Translations under genes and position numbers: made by a program
DNA from: Gnetum montanum
Lineage: Eukaryota; Streptophyta; Gnetopsida; Gnetales; Gnetaceae
Assembly: GCA_015680685.1 (NCBI GenBank)
Contig: MNCI01009612.1
Coordinates: 1,452 to 65,451 of the forward strand
DNA length: 64,000 nucleotides
Reading direction: 5' to 3'
Shown: positions 48,776 through 60,560 of the stretch, piece by piece
Layout: every line of letters starts with the position of its first letter
Position numbering within the stretch: position 1 is the first letter of the stretch
The notes under the pieces: model-generated
What the model saw: the letters and a program-made list of their open reading frames with translations, nothing else
Database searches by the model: none
What the model was told of the DNA's origin: nothing

Positions 48776-51700
48776 AAACCATGACTCAAGGACCATTCAA
48801 AATCATGGGCTAACTACAACATGAACTTGATAATGAATCTTGAAGCCACAACATAGGGAAGGCCATTGATCATCACTGAATGCACCATATATCTATGATG
48901 TAAGCTAGAATATGTCGTTCCATTGATTTCATGAACAATGGATCATATATCTATAAAAAGACATAAATCCCACCAACAAAATTCTTTCATGAATATCATT
49001 AATTGACAAAGATCTAATCAAACCTCGTCAAAATTTATCAATTACAAGAGATGTTGGTAAGATAATGATACACCAGTCCAGGTAACTCATACCCATACTA
49101 TAATTATTAATTGATTAGGGTAATTGTTAAATTTTTCTTAAGAAAGTTAGTAACCATGACCTGAATTGATCTTGTTTTGTTGAAATTCACTATCCAAGTA
49201 ATCTAGAAGACCTCAAGTTATCATGTGTCATCCTAGAAATGTCAGTTCAACAAAATAGGCTATTATTGGTCTTTTAATTCCTAAAATTTAAATTTATTTT
49301 TCAACCCTAAGACTATGTTCAACACATAGTACTTATCGTAACAATTCCAATAGTACAAATTTCATCTTGATTAGACTTACAATTTTATAGATATTAAGGT
49401 TTAAATATTCTTGTTATACATGCATTAAAATAATATTAATTTATTAATTCACTATTTTATTATTTGAACAAAAAAATCTCAAAATTTTAGGGTTAGAAAT
49501 CAACTTAGAATTGTCGTTTACCCATACCGAATCCCTACCCTATCATTGGCCTAACCATCACGTCAACCATCGAGGCAAGTTGGAATAAAATAATAAGAAT
49601 AATAATAATAAATAATTTATTATTTGAAAAAAAAATTCTCTAAAATACTTATTGACTGGAAGGTCATAGGTTCAATCCCACACCCAAAATGACGAGGAGG
49701 TCATGGGTTTGACCCCGTGCCTCAACTTACTTTTAGTTTTAAAAGATAAAAGAAAACATAATAAAATTTAAATTATTTAAATAAATAAATAAATAATAAA
49801 AAATTGAAAAAAATTTAAATAAAATAAAAATTGCAAGTTGCATCACACAAACCTAGCAAGAGCCACATAGGCCCTATAGGTTGCATAGGACCTGCAAGGG
49901 CTATGCTAACCTTGGAAGATGCACTAGCTAAACAGGGCCACCACAGCATGTTGGCTATCATAATGCTCCACCCTACCACTACTAGACATGTCATTGTTGC
50001 CTAAAATAATGCTATCACTACCACACAAATGTTGTTGCACTCTCCACCTCATGACCTCTACCACACATGCCCTTGCAACTGCCACCTTAGAGCACTACCT
50101 CTATTGTTCCCTGGATCGTGCTCTATTGGCTACAGTAAAAACCTATAATACTATTTGTAGAAACCATTATTGCATTTTCCTATCAGGGTTTCCATAAAAT
50201 ACCTCCTATTTTACCATAGACTACCTCCCACACTACTACAAACTGCCTCTCGTGATTCCATAAACTACCTCCCACGCTACGACAAATCACCTCTCATGCT
50301 GCCATAAATTGCCTCCCATGCCACCACAAACTACCTCCTACACTGCAACGAACCGCCTCATGTGCTACCAGAAACCACCTCCCGTGCCACCACAAATCGC
50401 CTCTCGTGCCACCATAAATTGCCTCCCGTGCTACCACAAACTACCTCTTCAAGCATCACTAGAAACTACCTCTTCAAACACCACCAAACAAGTAGAAGTT
50501 GTGTAGGCCTAGTCAAGGAGCCACACAGGCCTTGAGATAGATCGCACAAGGCCATAAGAGGGCCATGCAAGCCCTAAGATAGGTTTCTTAGGTCATGAGG
50601 AGGGTTGCAAAACCCCTAAGAAGTGTAATGAATGCCCATGAAAGGGTCGCATAGCCCTACAACTACCTTTTGCATCATCACTCTACACTCTCCCACCCAC
50701 TAGTTTACTCTACATTTCCATCGCCAACACTACTTTCACCACCCTTGTTGCCCCTACTAGTGTAAGTGCTGCTCCCCCATGGCTGCCCACACCCAAGGAT
50801 AGCTCTCTTGCGCATGTTGTCATTTTCCATCCTAGCTATCGACCTACTCTTGATGTTGCCCAGTAGCCACCTAGGCCACCATCGATGCACCACTATGGCC
50901 ATTGTTGCCATTGACACAAACTAGAAAAATTTTTGTTACCTAATCGAAAATTTTGAATTGCTCATCAATTGACGGAAAAATTGAAATTTCTATCAATTAA
51001 TGAAAAATTGAAATTTCCATCATCAAAGAGTTAATTTATAAACAAATGTGCAAAAATGATTTCCAAAATTAGAATTTGGTGTACTTGTAGCAATAGAGAC
51101 AAAAATTCCACAATTAAGCACTCTTTCCATCGAGTAGAATTGGGATGGGTGACCTCTTGGGAAGTCTTGTTTTTTGTGCCAAAGGTCCTAAACTCTAGAA
51201 ACCATAGATTTTCATTTCAAAAGCCGTTTTCACCAAACAAATAGTTGTTTCCTATAGTTTTCAACCTTTTGGACATAATGATGAAGTTAAATCCATCCCA
51301 AGGAACCCTAAAGATTAGTTTTTACTCCTTGTCTGATATGGCACCTCAAGATCCTCAAAAGATTAATTTTCACACAACTTGAGCATATGATGTTCTTTTT
51401 CAAGATATGAATAGTCATTTCCAACATTTTTCACCCTTATAAACTCAATGGTGAGGTTAGATTTATCATCTTGGTACTCCATAATTCGATGATATCATAA
51501 ATTCAACCTTTTGGACTTTAAGATTTATTACATAACCCTTACAGATAGTCTTAAGATCACCATGGAATGTCATTAGTTACACTGCCAGAGTCAATGTTCT
51601 TAAGGGAGGTAGAAAGGCCATTAAGAATTAGATAATATAATTACATATTACTAAAATTATATGATGTCTTTAAATACTACTAAAATTAGATAATGAAATT

Positions 51701-51992
51701 ATAAAATTAGGTAATGTTATTAAATTAATTGGAGAATCATTTACTATATTAGTATTAGTTGATTATTAGTTAACGAATAAGTCGATGTCTTAGTTAAAGC
51801 TCAGTTGATGTGTTAGTTGGAGAATTAGTTGTAAAAACAAAATAATATTCAACCATCAAGAAAAGGATACATTAATCTATCCTACAATTAAAACATAGGG
51901 AAAAAACAACATGGAGACTCAAAATCTCATTTTGATAAGGAGTATGATACTCATGAAGAGAAATTATTCAAAAAAAAAATCCAAGAATAAGA
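48776..51992 (+). other. noncoding interior of the gene-bearing element
   Basis: No retroelement protein was recognised. Contents: AT-rich DNA with an AAAT/AATA microsatellite near 49,780-49,800, GCC/GGCC-rich degenerate repeats at 49,850-49,960 and 50,505-50,650, the minisatellite at 50,208-50,480, and AT-rich DNA to 51,990. Open frames here follow the repeat and look non-coding. Confidence 0.55.
50208..50480. repeat. 22-bp minisatellite
   Basis: About twelve degenerate units of the form CCACCACAAACTACCTCCCGTG are visible. 22 is not a multiple of three, so the array is unlikely to encode a regular protein repeat. Its GC content contrasts sharply with the flanks. Confidence 0.8.
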
Positions 51993-53000
51993 ATGAAAAT
52001 TGCAACATACAACATGCTTGCAAGATCCCTAGTGAGTGAGAAACAATATCCGCTATGTCCATCATGGGCTTTGGATTGGCATGAATATTGATATCCAAAA
52101 ATTTTAATAGAATTACAAGATTTGGATGCTAATGTCTTGTGCTTACAAGATGTTTTGCCATAGGAATTTCCATGCCAATTACAACTAGACTTGGAAAAGA
52201 TGGGATACATAGGTATTTACAAGAAAAAATATTCTTATGGAAGTTCTTTTATTGAGCCATACAAATTAGCATATTACAAAAATAACAACATGGATGGTTG
52301 TGTAATCTTTTATAAAGAACTTCAAGGGATGGACAAGAAGGAACAGTTAAGATTTTGGAAAAATCACATAGTCCTAACAGTGATTCTAAAAGTTCATCTA
52401 TCAAGAAGATGTGTATGCATGGTTAACATACATTTGATTTCCAAACCAATATGTTTAGATGTTAGACTATGTCAAGGAGCATATTTAATTAAGCAAATAG
52501 AAAAAAGTTTGAAGAATAAGTTATTACTAAGTTATACTAAACCAGTTCTATTTATTTTGGTGGATACTTTAATGCAAAAGTTGGAAGTAGCATTTATCAA
52601 TTCTTTAAATATGGATCTGTAAAGAAATCTTTGAAAGATGAACTTCACTTGAAGAAGATGTTTCATCAATTTAGCATGCAATTCCATTGGCTAGTGCATA
52701 TTCTACTTATTTTCAATATTTAGTAGATAAATTAGATTCTAGAATTTCAAAACAGATGATGTTGATGGATAGCACTAATCAAGAATCACAATTTATAAAT
52801 TACTCTGCTATGATAATGAAGATGGGTCAGAAACATTCTTCATTAAGACTTTGGATTATATTTGGTACAATCCCCGATTCTTTCAAGTTACCAAGTTACT
52901 AGAGTTGATTTCTAAAGAAGAAGTTGAGAAGAACCAAGATTAAGCCTTGTCATCCAAAACAACACCATCTGATCACATACCACTTATGGTGGAATCACAA
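51993..53000 (+). pseudogene. captured CCR4/Angel-type deadenylase (EEP) domain, decayed
   Basis: CCR4-family enzymes remove poly(A) tails from mRNA as part of the CCR4-NOT complex. Opening motif MKIATYNMLA is followed by YPLCPSWALDW, ANVLCLQDV (family form xCLQEV; E to D), GYIGIYKKK and DGCVIFYK in one frame from 51,993 to 52,622, broken only by two stop codons. VNIH replaces the usual ANTH. A shift brings GGYFNAKVGSSIYQFF (family GDFN; D to Y) near 52,559-52,610. Another shift gives PLASAYSTYF near 52,685. Frame one returns for TFFIKTLDYIWY (about 52,830) and SDHIPLMVE (about 52,965), including the C-terminal catalytic D-H. The domain is near full length (about 335 codons) and uninterrupted by introns, though host plant CCR4 genes have introns. 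This implies capture from an mRNA. Catalysis is surely lost. Confidence 0.82.
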
Positions 53001-53448
53001 TTACTCCCATCAGTTCATAAGGTTTATCAAGATTAAAAGGTATCTCACTCTTACTTTTATGTGATTAATATTATTATTTTATTCATTATTTAATTTATAT
53101 TTCAATTAGATAAGTAAAATATATATGATAATAAAAATAGGGGATAAAGAATTTGCCCTTCCTTGCATTTTGTGTGATCCTGGTCAAGCCTGGTGATTGG
53201 TGGTTGATAAATCTTTAATTCATCTTTTGTCATTATCTTAGAAAATGAAGTATCAAGAAAGTAATATCTAATTTTTCATATTTTTTTCTTAGATATATTT
53301 TGTTTGAAAAATAAGCAAGAAACAACTTCAAGGTCAAAGGAGAAATCAAATTATTGGAGCACAAAATTTTGAAAGGAAGCATTGAAGCTGGAAAAAGATA
53401 CAGAATGTGGACTTGCTTGAGGATGAATGAAACCTAAGGAGGGTATAT
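53001..53448 (+). other. possible captured 3' UTR and polypurine tract
   Basis: AT-rich DNA follows the last conserved EEP motif, with no frame. It ends with AAACCTAAGGAGGGTATAT (53,430-53,448), a purine-rich tract immediately before the 3' LTR. Confidence 0.5.
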
Positions 53449-54000
53449 TGTCACATCCCCATTCCCAAATGATTTTTCTCCCTAATAAAAATGGTGTCTC
53501 TTCATAACAAGTGTTATTGTTATCTTTACAAGACCTGAAAGGACATGTTGTAATAATGGACGTGTCTCTTAAGCTAACCTTTGGGGTTTTGACCTAAGGC
53601 ATTTATACTCAGAATTAGAGGTCATGCTGGCATGGAGTGGCAAAGAGAGTATAGGCAAGTCATGAGAAGCTAGGTGAAGTAGGATAAGAAGTGGATTGGC
53701 CACCTCTTCTGGCTGGGTTATAGGCCTAACCGTGGTGGCAATGCTAGATTGCCTCTAAGGGATAGATGCCAAAGGAAGAAAACCCCAAGGAACACTCTTA
53801 GAGCATGATTTAGATACACTTTTCCATATCAATAAAGCATCCTTTTATTTATTTTTTGGCATTCTTTTTCTATTATTTCCTTTATACATAATGTCGAATA
53901 GCACATACATTTTACATTTGGTGTATTTTCTTCATATGCATAATGTCTAATATATTGTATATTTGATGTTTGCCATGATATCCAGGGACAAGATGTCACA
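53449..54000 (+). repeat. 3' LTR of the gene-bearing element
   Basis: The LTR is 552 bp, starts TGTCACATCCCCATTCCC and ends AAGATGTCACA. The CAAGT target duplication follows directly at 54,001-54,005. Confidence 0.93.
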
Positions 54001-55153
54001 CAAGTTCATGGTAAATTAATACAATTTCCATATCATTTTCTATAATTTTCCATAAAATAAATGCATTTTCATTATAAGAAATGCTAAAGAATAAGAACAC
54101 GTATTATAGTTGCAAATACAGTATCTTTCTATTAAGAGGTGCAAAATTTGTTAAGAATAAAAAAATTCTAAAGATTGGTTTTAAGACATATTTCTAAAGG
54201 CTATAAAAAATATTACTATGCAATAGAATTTTACAGGTAAGAAGTGATTTGATGAAGAATATCTTCAAGCAACGTTAGCTCTTAAAAATTACTATAATAA
54301 AAAAGATTTGAAAAAGTACTATACAAAATTATTTTTAAAGAAAAATAAATAAATTTATAAAAAAGCATCAAAATAATATAATAAAAATCATAAAGCAATA
54401 TTCATGAAATTTTTGGAAACTTTCTAAAAATAAAGTTTCTTCAAGGAATGATATTCTATTTGCAAAGATAAAAGGGTTGTACAAAAAACTATTTTATCAT
54501 GAGGAAAATACCATAACAAGTTGCATGCTCCCAACTATTTTACAACTTATGTATGATGAAGTAATAGAGGAAATTAAGAATTTAGCTTTTGAAAAGTTGT
54601 AGATTGACAAATATTGTATGTAGATAAATTAAAATATAGATGAGACGTACTTTAGAGAGAGATTTAGAAAATGTTTAATGAAGGACTTCAGAATGGTTAG
54701 ACTAGATAGTGGATGATTAGTAGAGATATTATGATTTTTAAAAAAGGAGAGAAATTATTTAAATAATAATAAATTAATCATGATTAGTATCTTATTTGTA
54801 AAATTGCTAGGTATAATTATGAAGAAAAATTTGGGATTGTGAGTAGAAGGAATAAGTTATATGTTGTTACATAAGAATTCAAAACAAAATATGATCTAGT
54901 AAGATCATTTGGTTACTCTTAGATATTACATTGAACAAGTAAAGGCAAAACAAGGTAAAAAATTTATTTTTGTTGTGGATTTTACTAAAGCATTTGACTC
55001 TATTGTGAAAAAAATTTATGGAGCAGGCTTATCAAACTTAAAGTTGATTTTAGTTTACTCAATGCCACCTAAAATCTATATAGAAAAATAAATTTTAAAT
55101 TCAAAGATGAAACTACATAATCTTGTTAGTTTTACAATAATTTAGGAGTAGAG
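54001..55153 (+). pseudogene. LINE endonuclease end and RT N-terminal part
   Basis: After the CAAGT duplication, LINE sequence resumes. A lysine-rich linker (54,280-54,420) precedes the RT, where VTLRYYIEQVKAKQGKKFIF and VVDFTKAFDSI (54,909-54,995) form the palm strand with the first catalytic Asp. The block stops at TAGAG (55,149-55,153), just before the Q-x-CPLSP motif. Confidence 0.72.
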
Positions 55154-56301
55154 TGTTCACCTTTTGGTATGTCAAAACATTAAGAAAAATGGAGCATAAG
55201 GATGTTTGTGTGTTTGTGTGGTTGTTGTTTTTGTAGGACTTGGATTAAGACAAGAAGGCACGTGGAAGTTCAAGAAAATTGAAAAGTTAAAAAGGCTTAA
55301 AAGCTTAGAAGGAAACCTTAGCATTAAAGAATTATTTTCAGAGAATACATCTTGTAGAAATAGCAAACGTCTACCATCAAGTGAAGATGTCTCCTAGGAA
55401 AAGAAGATATCTTGGCAAAATTGAAGGTAGAATAGGAGAAGATGTCTATGGAAAATTATAGATGTATTTCTGCAAAGAAATACATGTATCATGAGAAGAA
55501 GACATCTTTGTAGAATGAAGGTCTAGTGTAGAAAGATGTCTCAATCTTGAAGAAAACATCTTTCCAAAATGAAGGTCCATTATAGAAAGATGTCTTTGTC
55601 TCAAAGAAGATGTCTCTAGTGACTATAACTAGTTTTTGCATGGATTCCGATGTGATTTTGAAAACATATTGGCTATAAGAAGACTTCATTCTCATTGAAA
55701 AAAGAGCAAGCATTATGTATTTTCATTGTATTCATCAAGCAATCATTGTAATCATTGTTGTTCCTCATTGTACAATCTTTTGTCTATTGGAATTAGTCAA
55801 AGTCAGTTGTACCTTAAAGTGCAAGGATCAGCAAACTTATTTGCATTCTTTCCTTCTCATTATTGTTCTCTATTGTTTCCCTACAGGGTTGATGTGCTTC
55901 TTACGAGAAGGCATCTTGCTTAAGCTTGTCAGGATCCTAGGGGATTAAATGTTGGTGTAACGTGACAACACTCCAAAGCAGAGCTCAAGTTGTAAGAGTT
56001 TTGGGATCATGGAAACCACATTCTAAGCATGTCAAGACCTTGTAGGGTTGAGTGCATTCATAGTGTTGAATCACTCTATTTTGGAGCTTAGAGCTTGTAT
56101 AAGAGATGTGGTACCCTTCAAACCACATTTAAGAGCAACAAAGTTTGGAGGTGTGCTTGCAAACTATCCTTCGAGTGTGGAATACCCAAGTTGGGGAACC
56201 ACGCTAATTTTGGTGTGTGCTTTATTTGAAAGAAATTTTTTATTTTTTGGAACTTATTCATCCTTCCCCTCTCGCCTCATTTTTAAGTTCAATGATTCTC
56301 A
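55154..56301 (+). mobile_element. solo LTR inserted in LINE RT
   Basis: This 1,148-bp sequence starts TGTTCACC and ends TTCTCA. It is flanked by a perfect TAGAG duplication (55,149-55,153 and 56,302-56,306). Its 5' half contains many copies of AGATGTCT, AAGATGTC and ACATCTTT, spaced at about 20-60 bp. No primer site, gag or pol is inside. The reverse-oriented relative is at 33,472-34,487. It is probably left by recombination between the two LTRs of a complete element. Confidence 0.85.
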
Positions 56302-57560
56302 TAGAGCAAAGTTGTCCTCTTTCACCAACTTTGTTTGGCATTTTCTTTGATGGACTAAAAGAGTGGATTAAAGAGGTTCCTGCACACCATGCTATTAAAG
56401 CGGAACAACCATGGATATGACTTTTAATCTTTGCAGATGATGTAGTAGTAATAAAAGATTTAGAAAAATGGTTAAAAGTACTAATTTATGGAAATAATGA
56501 GAGAGATTACACTTTTTGGCTACGTAATAAAAGACTTAAAATTGTAGATACTTAAATATATCTGAAGGTAGAATGTCCTCAAACTTGTAAGTAGAGGCAT
56601 TTTATATGGCAACAAGTTGCAAATAGATTGAAGTCTTTTTCTACAATGAAGAAAAAAGGTAGTAATCATAATATTTAGACTTGAACAATTCAAAAATGTC
56701 TTATTCAAATAATTGTTCGAACTATAGTGCTTTACAAATGTGTGAGGTGGGGCTCAAGTGTTTCAAGAATCATGGAAGAATTTTGAAAAAATTTAAACAA
56801 TAATTCTTATTGGATAATGTCTCAAGTCTTAAGTCCTATATGCAATACTTTTATTAGAAGCTAATTTATTGCTATTGGAAGGTGAAGTGATGTGTTACTT
56901 TTTAACATTATACTTAAGACATAAAAGTAGTAAGAAGATCTCAAAAAAGATTATTTAAAAATCTCAATATCAAGGGTGGTTTCATGAACGATAATTATGG
57001 CTACAAAAATGGGGCATTGATAGTATTGATGAAATAATAAATTTAGGACAAGCTTGGAAACTTGTTAGAAACATATCAAAATGATGCATGCATACAACAA
57101 AAAAACATTCATTTTATTAGCAAAATATTAGTGGTAGCAAACATAATGAAATGGAATATCTACATAAAAAAATTCCAATATCCATGAGAGTACTAATTAG
57201 TAGAGTAAGAATGGGATCACACCATCATTAAGTTGAAAAAGGAAGATGGAACACTAACTTGCATAAAGATAGAACATGTTAGTTATGCTTAGTCGAAATT
57301 GTAGAAGATGAGCAACATATATTATTGGAATGTTGAAGAATAGATTTCTTTAGAAAAAAGTGATAAATATAAAGTTCCTGTTTATATGAATTATTCAAGC
57401 TACTAGTGTTAGTTCTAGGGAATTATATAGAAGACTTGTTTAAGTTGCATGAATATTGGACACATTTATTAATTAAGGATTTATTACTATTTATGTATTT
57501 TGAACAAGTTCTTTTATTTGATAGATCCTTTGGGTCTACATGGATGTAATAAAATATCAA
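56302..57560 (+). pseudogene. LINE RT C-terminal part and zinc motif
   Basis: The reading frame resumes with CPLSPTLFGIFFDGLKEWIK (56,311-56,375) and the catalytic box FADDVVVI (56,431-56,454). It runs through the thumb region to a C-terminal Cys/His motif RTC.LCLVEIVEDEQHILLEC (about 57,268-57,330). The 3' end near 57,540-57,570 reads TAATAAAATATCAATATCAA. It carries several stops. Confidence 0.8.
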
Positions 57561-57959
57561 TATCAATATAGTAAAAACTTAAAGAAAATATTACTTAAGA
57601 TAGCTAAACATATTAATAATGCTAACAAATATGAAGTTCATAAGAATTGGTTTCATGGTGAATATGTCCAAGCTAAGAAAGATATAAAGAATGCTAACAA
57701 AAGGATCATCACTTGGGAGCATAGTGGTCATCCTACTAAGTGGGTCCTAGGAGGGTTGGGGGATGAGCAAAAGCTTAACCTCTTTGAGTGGCTATGCCCA
57801 CGTTTGAACCCAAATCTTCAACTTGAGAAATAAGCACCTTATCAATACTCCAAATGATGGTCCCTATAAAAAATACTATAAAAGAAAAAAAATAATTTGG
57901 TTAAGACATTTAAGTATCCTTTTAAAAATAAAAAAGTTGTTTTCCTAGAGTGCAAAAAA
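57561..57959 (+). other. unassigned open frame between two LINE copies
   Basis: A 97-codon frame (57,540-57,833) spans the LINE 3' end and continues past it (NNANKYEVHKNWFHGEYVQA, then WEHSGHPTKWVLGGLGDEQK). The second half has a more mixed base composition than its surroundings. No family was recognised and it may be chance. Confidence 0.3.
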
Positions 57960-60560
57960 CAAAACAAGAAAAAAAAACCAATTTGTTTACATGACTAAAA
58001 AAAAGTCTAAGAATTTTTGGAAGTTGTTCTAATCTAAAGTTTCTACACGGTTGAGTTGTCATTTTAATGATGTTTGTGCATTTTATAATAATATTATATA
58101 GGTAAAGATAATATTTATTATCACAATTTTTGTAAATTTTTTTGGCATTTTTTTCTAGAAGAAGTTATAGATGACATTAATAGATTAGTGTGTGGTAAAA
58201 CTATAGATTCAGATGTTTTACATAATGAATTAATTAGAACACATATTTATAAAGAAATTTGGAAAAAAATTAAATGCAATTGATAATGGACTTTCTAAAG
58301 TGTAATAAAAATAATCTAAACTACTATTATATCATAATCATAAGTAGTATTTTTGCTAAGCTCTTATGTACCAATCTTGAAAAAAGAATAGGCAATTGGC
58401 CATAGATAAACAATATACAGGTAATCTGTCAAGTAGGTTTGAAATTTTACATAGAATTATTCTATTATGGATCATCTTGTCATTCTTAAACCATGCATCA
58501 AACTTGTAAAGAAGCCTAATAAAAAATTATTTATTTATTTTCTAGAATTTACAAAATTTTACAATTCAGTGAGTTGGAAAAAATTATGATTATTACTTAA
58601 TGAAGTAGGCCTTCATAGAAAACTTACACCAATGACTCAAAAGTTATATGAAGAAGTTATCATCCAACTTAAAGAGGCATTGTATAAAGAGTATAGCAAT
58701 CTGTCATTTAATTTTCATGTCTATCGTAATTGATTATGTCCAAACACACTTACCATGAACGTCATAGATAATTTTGAAAAGCTCCAAAGGTGCCCAATGA
58801 TGCACAAGCAACTAAACATCATTTATAAAAAATAAAAATAAATCATAAATCATAAAACAAAATAAAAAATTACATCTTTCTTGAAATAATAGAATGAAAT
58901 TAAGGAAAAAATGAATATCTTATGGATCTTTGAAAGGATTGAATTCTCTATTTTAGTAAATAAATTTGAAAGTGGAAAAGATTAAGAGAATTTTTTAAAA
59001 ATAAAGCTTACAATTTTCACAAAATTAAATTTCAAAAAATGTAAGTCAAGAAGACCAAAAGAATTTTTTTAGGTAAGGTTCAAGAGTTTGACATGGATAA
59101 AATCCAACAAATGTTGTAATATTCTAAAATGTTCAATTTTTTCCTCATCTAGGAATTTTTGCTTATGGAATTCTAACAATGTTACAATTTCAATTCCAAG
59201 AAATTTTTATTAAACTACAATTTTTTTCTCATAGTTGAAAGCTCAAAAGATTAATGAAAAGATTTTGAAGTTCCATTCAAATATTTTGTAAAAACATTTG
59301 TGTGTGAAATTTTTGACATCAGTGCCTTTAGCAATGTTAATAATTAACTCCATAATTAGTACTATTTTACCTAAGTCAAAATGCTACAACTTAAACTCAT
59401 ACTCAAACAACAGGTTTATGGGAAAAATTTTCAATTTATTTGTATTTATGTTTGTACCATTCAAGGGAGATTTCCAAGATGCATAAACAATCACATGAGT
59501 TAGATGTAATAAATGAATATACTCTATACTACACGTAACTATTTTTGGTCTCAACATTGATGAGTTGCAAGATTAGATGGACAACCTAGATATGTACTTC
59601 TTTGTATAGATAATGCTACTCTGATATCCACTTATGAGAAATGCATATCTAATATGTTAGAAATTATAGAAAATTTTTGCATATATTCTAGATTGCAGCT
59701 CAATGTAGAGAAAACTAAAATGATGATATGGGGCACAAGAAATATGCAATATAATCCTAAATTTAGTTATTAGAATGTATAAATCATGAACTCTTTTAGA
59801 TACTTGGGTTTTCAATATTTAAATAATTATAGATTGAATAAATTCATTAAAAATAAAATAATAGGAAGAATAAAGGCTCTTTATGCAATTAAAAACAAAT
59901 GTTAGGCATTAGGAGTTTGAGGTTGCAAGTTTAGAAAATAAATTTTTAAGATAGTGAATTATCCTTTTTTTTATAGGAATGCATAGTTTGGGGTTCATGT
60001 CTTAGCGCTAAAAATTGGAAGGCTATTGAAAGAGTACAAAAAAATATTTTTACTTTATGAATTAAAGGTGAAAGTACAAACACCCTATTCCATGCTTCTA
60101 TTAGAGTATATACAATAGTATTTTCAAAGGATACAATATTTAAAGAATTGGGATATCTCATTAGAGGAGATACAAAGTGATTCAAAGCATATGCACAATT
60201 TTATTGAGAATACATAAGAGATAATGAATTTAATTCAAAAGTTTGTTATGGATCATCTATACTCTCAAGTTGGCTTCCATTTTCATCAATAAACCTTAGT
60301 TGGAGTTCACATCATCTAAGGCTAGAAAGAAGGGAAATGAATATGCAAGCTATGTGGGTCTAAAGATTTTAAGGATGAGCATTACATTTTTTTTAGTTGT
60401 CCTTGACGATAAACATTTAAAATAAAAAATAATGTTACAGCAAAAAGTTTATATCACATTTTACATAAAGCATTACTAGATATTTAACTTTTGTAACACA
60501 AATTTAATGCCTATTATCTTTTTAAGTCTTTGTACCTAATAAAAGTACAGTAACTAGCTG
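57960..60560 (+). pseudogene. second LINE copy of the same kind
   Basis: Order and motifs match the nested LINE. EEVIDDINRLVCGKTIDSD (about 58,157-58,215), then IFAKLLCTNLEKRIGN (about 58,345-58,395), the palm EFTKFYNSVSWKKL (58,543-58,585, family DFxKAFDSV with catalytic Asp lost), a strand LQLNVEKTKMMIWGT (59,695-59,740), then YRECIVWGSCLSAKNWKAIE (about 59,970-60,025). The C-terminal zinc motif CKLCGSKDFKDEHYIFFSCP is at about 60,342-60,404. The region around the catalytic ADD box, between about 58,790 and 59,520, is unrecognisable. It is heavily broken. Confidence 0.7.

Larger units (their letters stand above)
48211..54000 (+). mobile_element. non-autonomous LTR retroelement carrying a CCR4-like gene piece
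   Basis: This is a 5,790-bp element flanked by a perfect CAAGT duplication (48,206-48,210 and 54,001-54,005). The LTRs are 551 and 552 bp (48,211-48,761 and 53,449-54,000) and begin TGTCACATC and end GATGTCACA. A tRNA-iMet-type primer site sits at 48,764-48,775, and a purine-rich tract precedes the 3' LTR. The 4.7-kb interior contains no recognisable gag, protease, RT, RNase H or integrase. It holds AT-rich DNA, a 22-bp minisatellite and, in sense orientation near the 3' end, an intronless decayed exonuclease/endonuclease/phosphatase domain (51,993-53,000). This is the architecture of a non-autonomous element that acquired a host transcript, as known for maize Bs1 in principle. Confidence 0.88.
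47090..57560 (+). mobile_element. LINE interrupted by two later insertions
   Basis: This non-LTR retrotransposon has its sequence in three blocks: 47,090-48,210, 54,001-55,153 and 56,302-57,560. Their total is about 3.5 kb once a gene-bearing LTR element (48,211-54,000) and a solo LTR (55,154-56,301) are removed. Order: ORF1-like, endonuclease, RT, C-terminal zinc motif, and a 3' end AATAAAATATCAATATCAAT. Both insertions have perfect 5-bp target duplications. The RT looks unlike the L1 and RTE types usual in flowering plants (VDFTKAFDS; QSCPLSPTLFGIFFDGLKEW; FADDVVVI). All frames are decayed. A second copy of the same kind lies at 57,960-60,560. Confidence 0.75.

Noticed and set aside
49661-49720. 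GGTTCAATCCC and GGTTTGACCCC, like Pol III B boxes, suggesting a tRNA or SINE
   Set aside because: No A box at the right distance, no clover-leaf and no SINE tail were seen. Two isolated B-box-like words do not support a gene.
57540-57833. 97-codon frame as a host gene
   Set aside because: It straddles the LINE 3' end, has no recognised domain and no promoter. It is listed only as unassigned.
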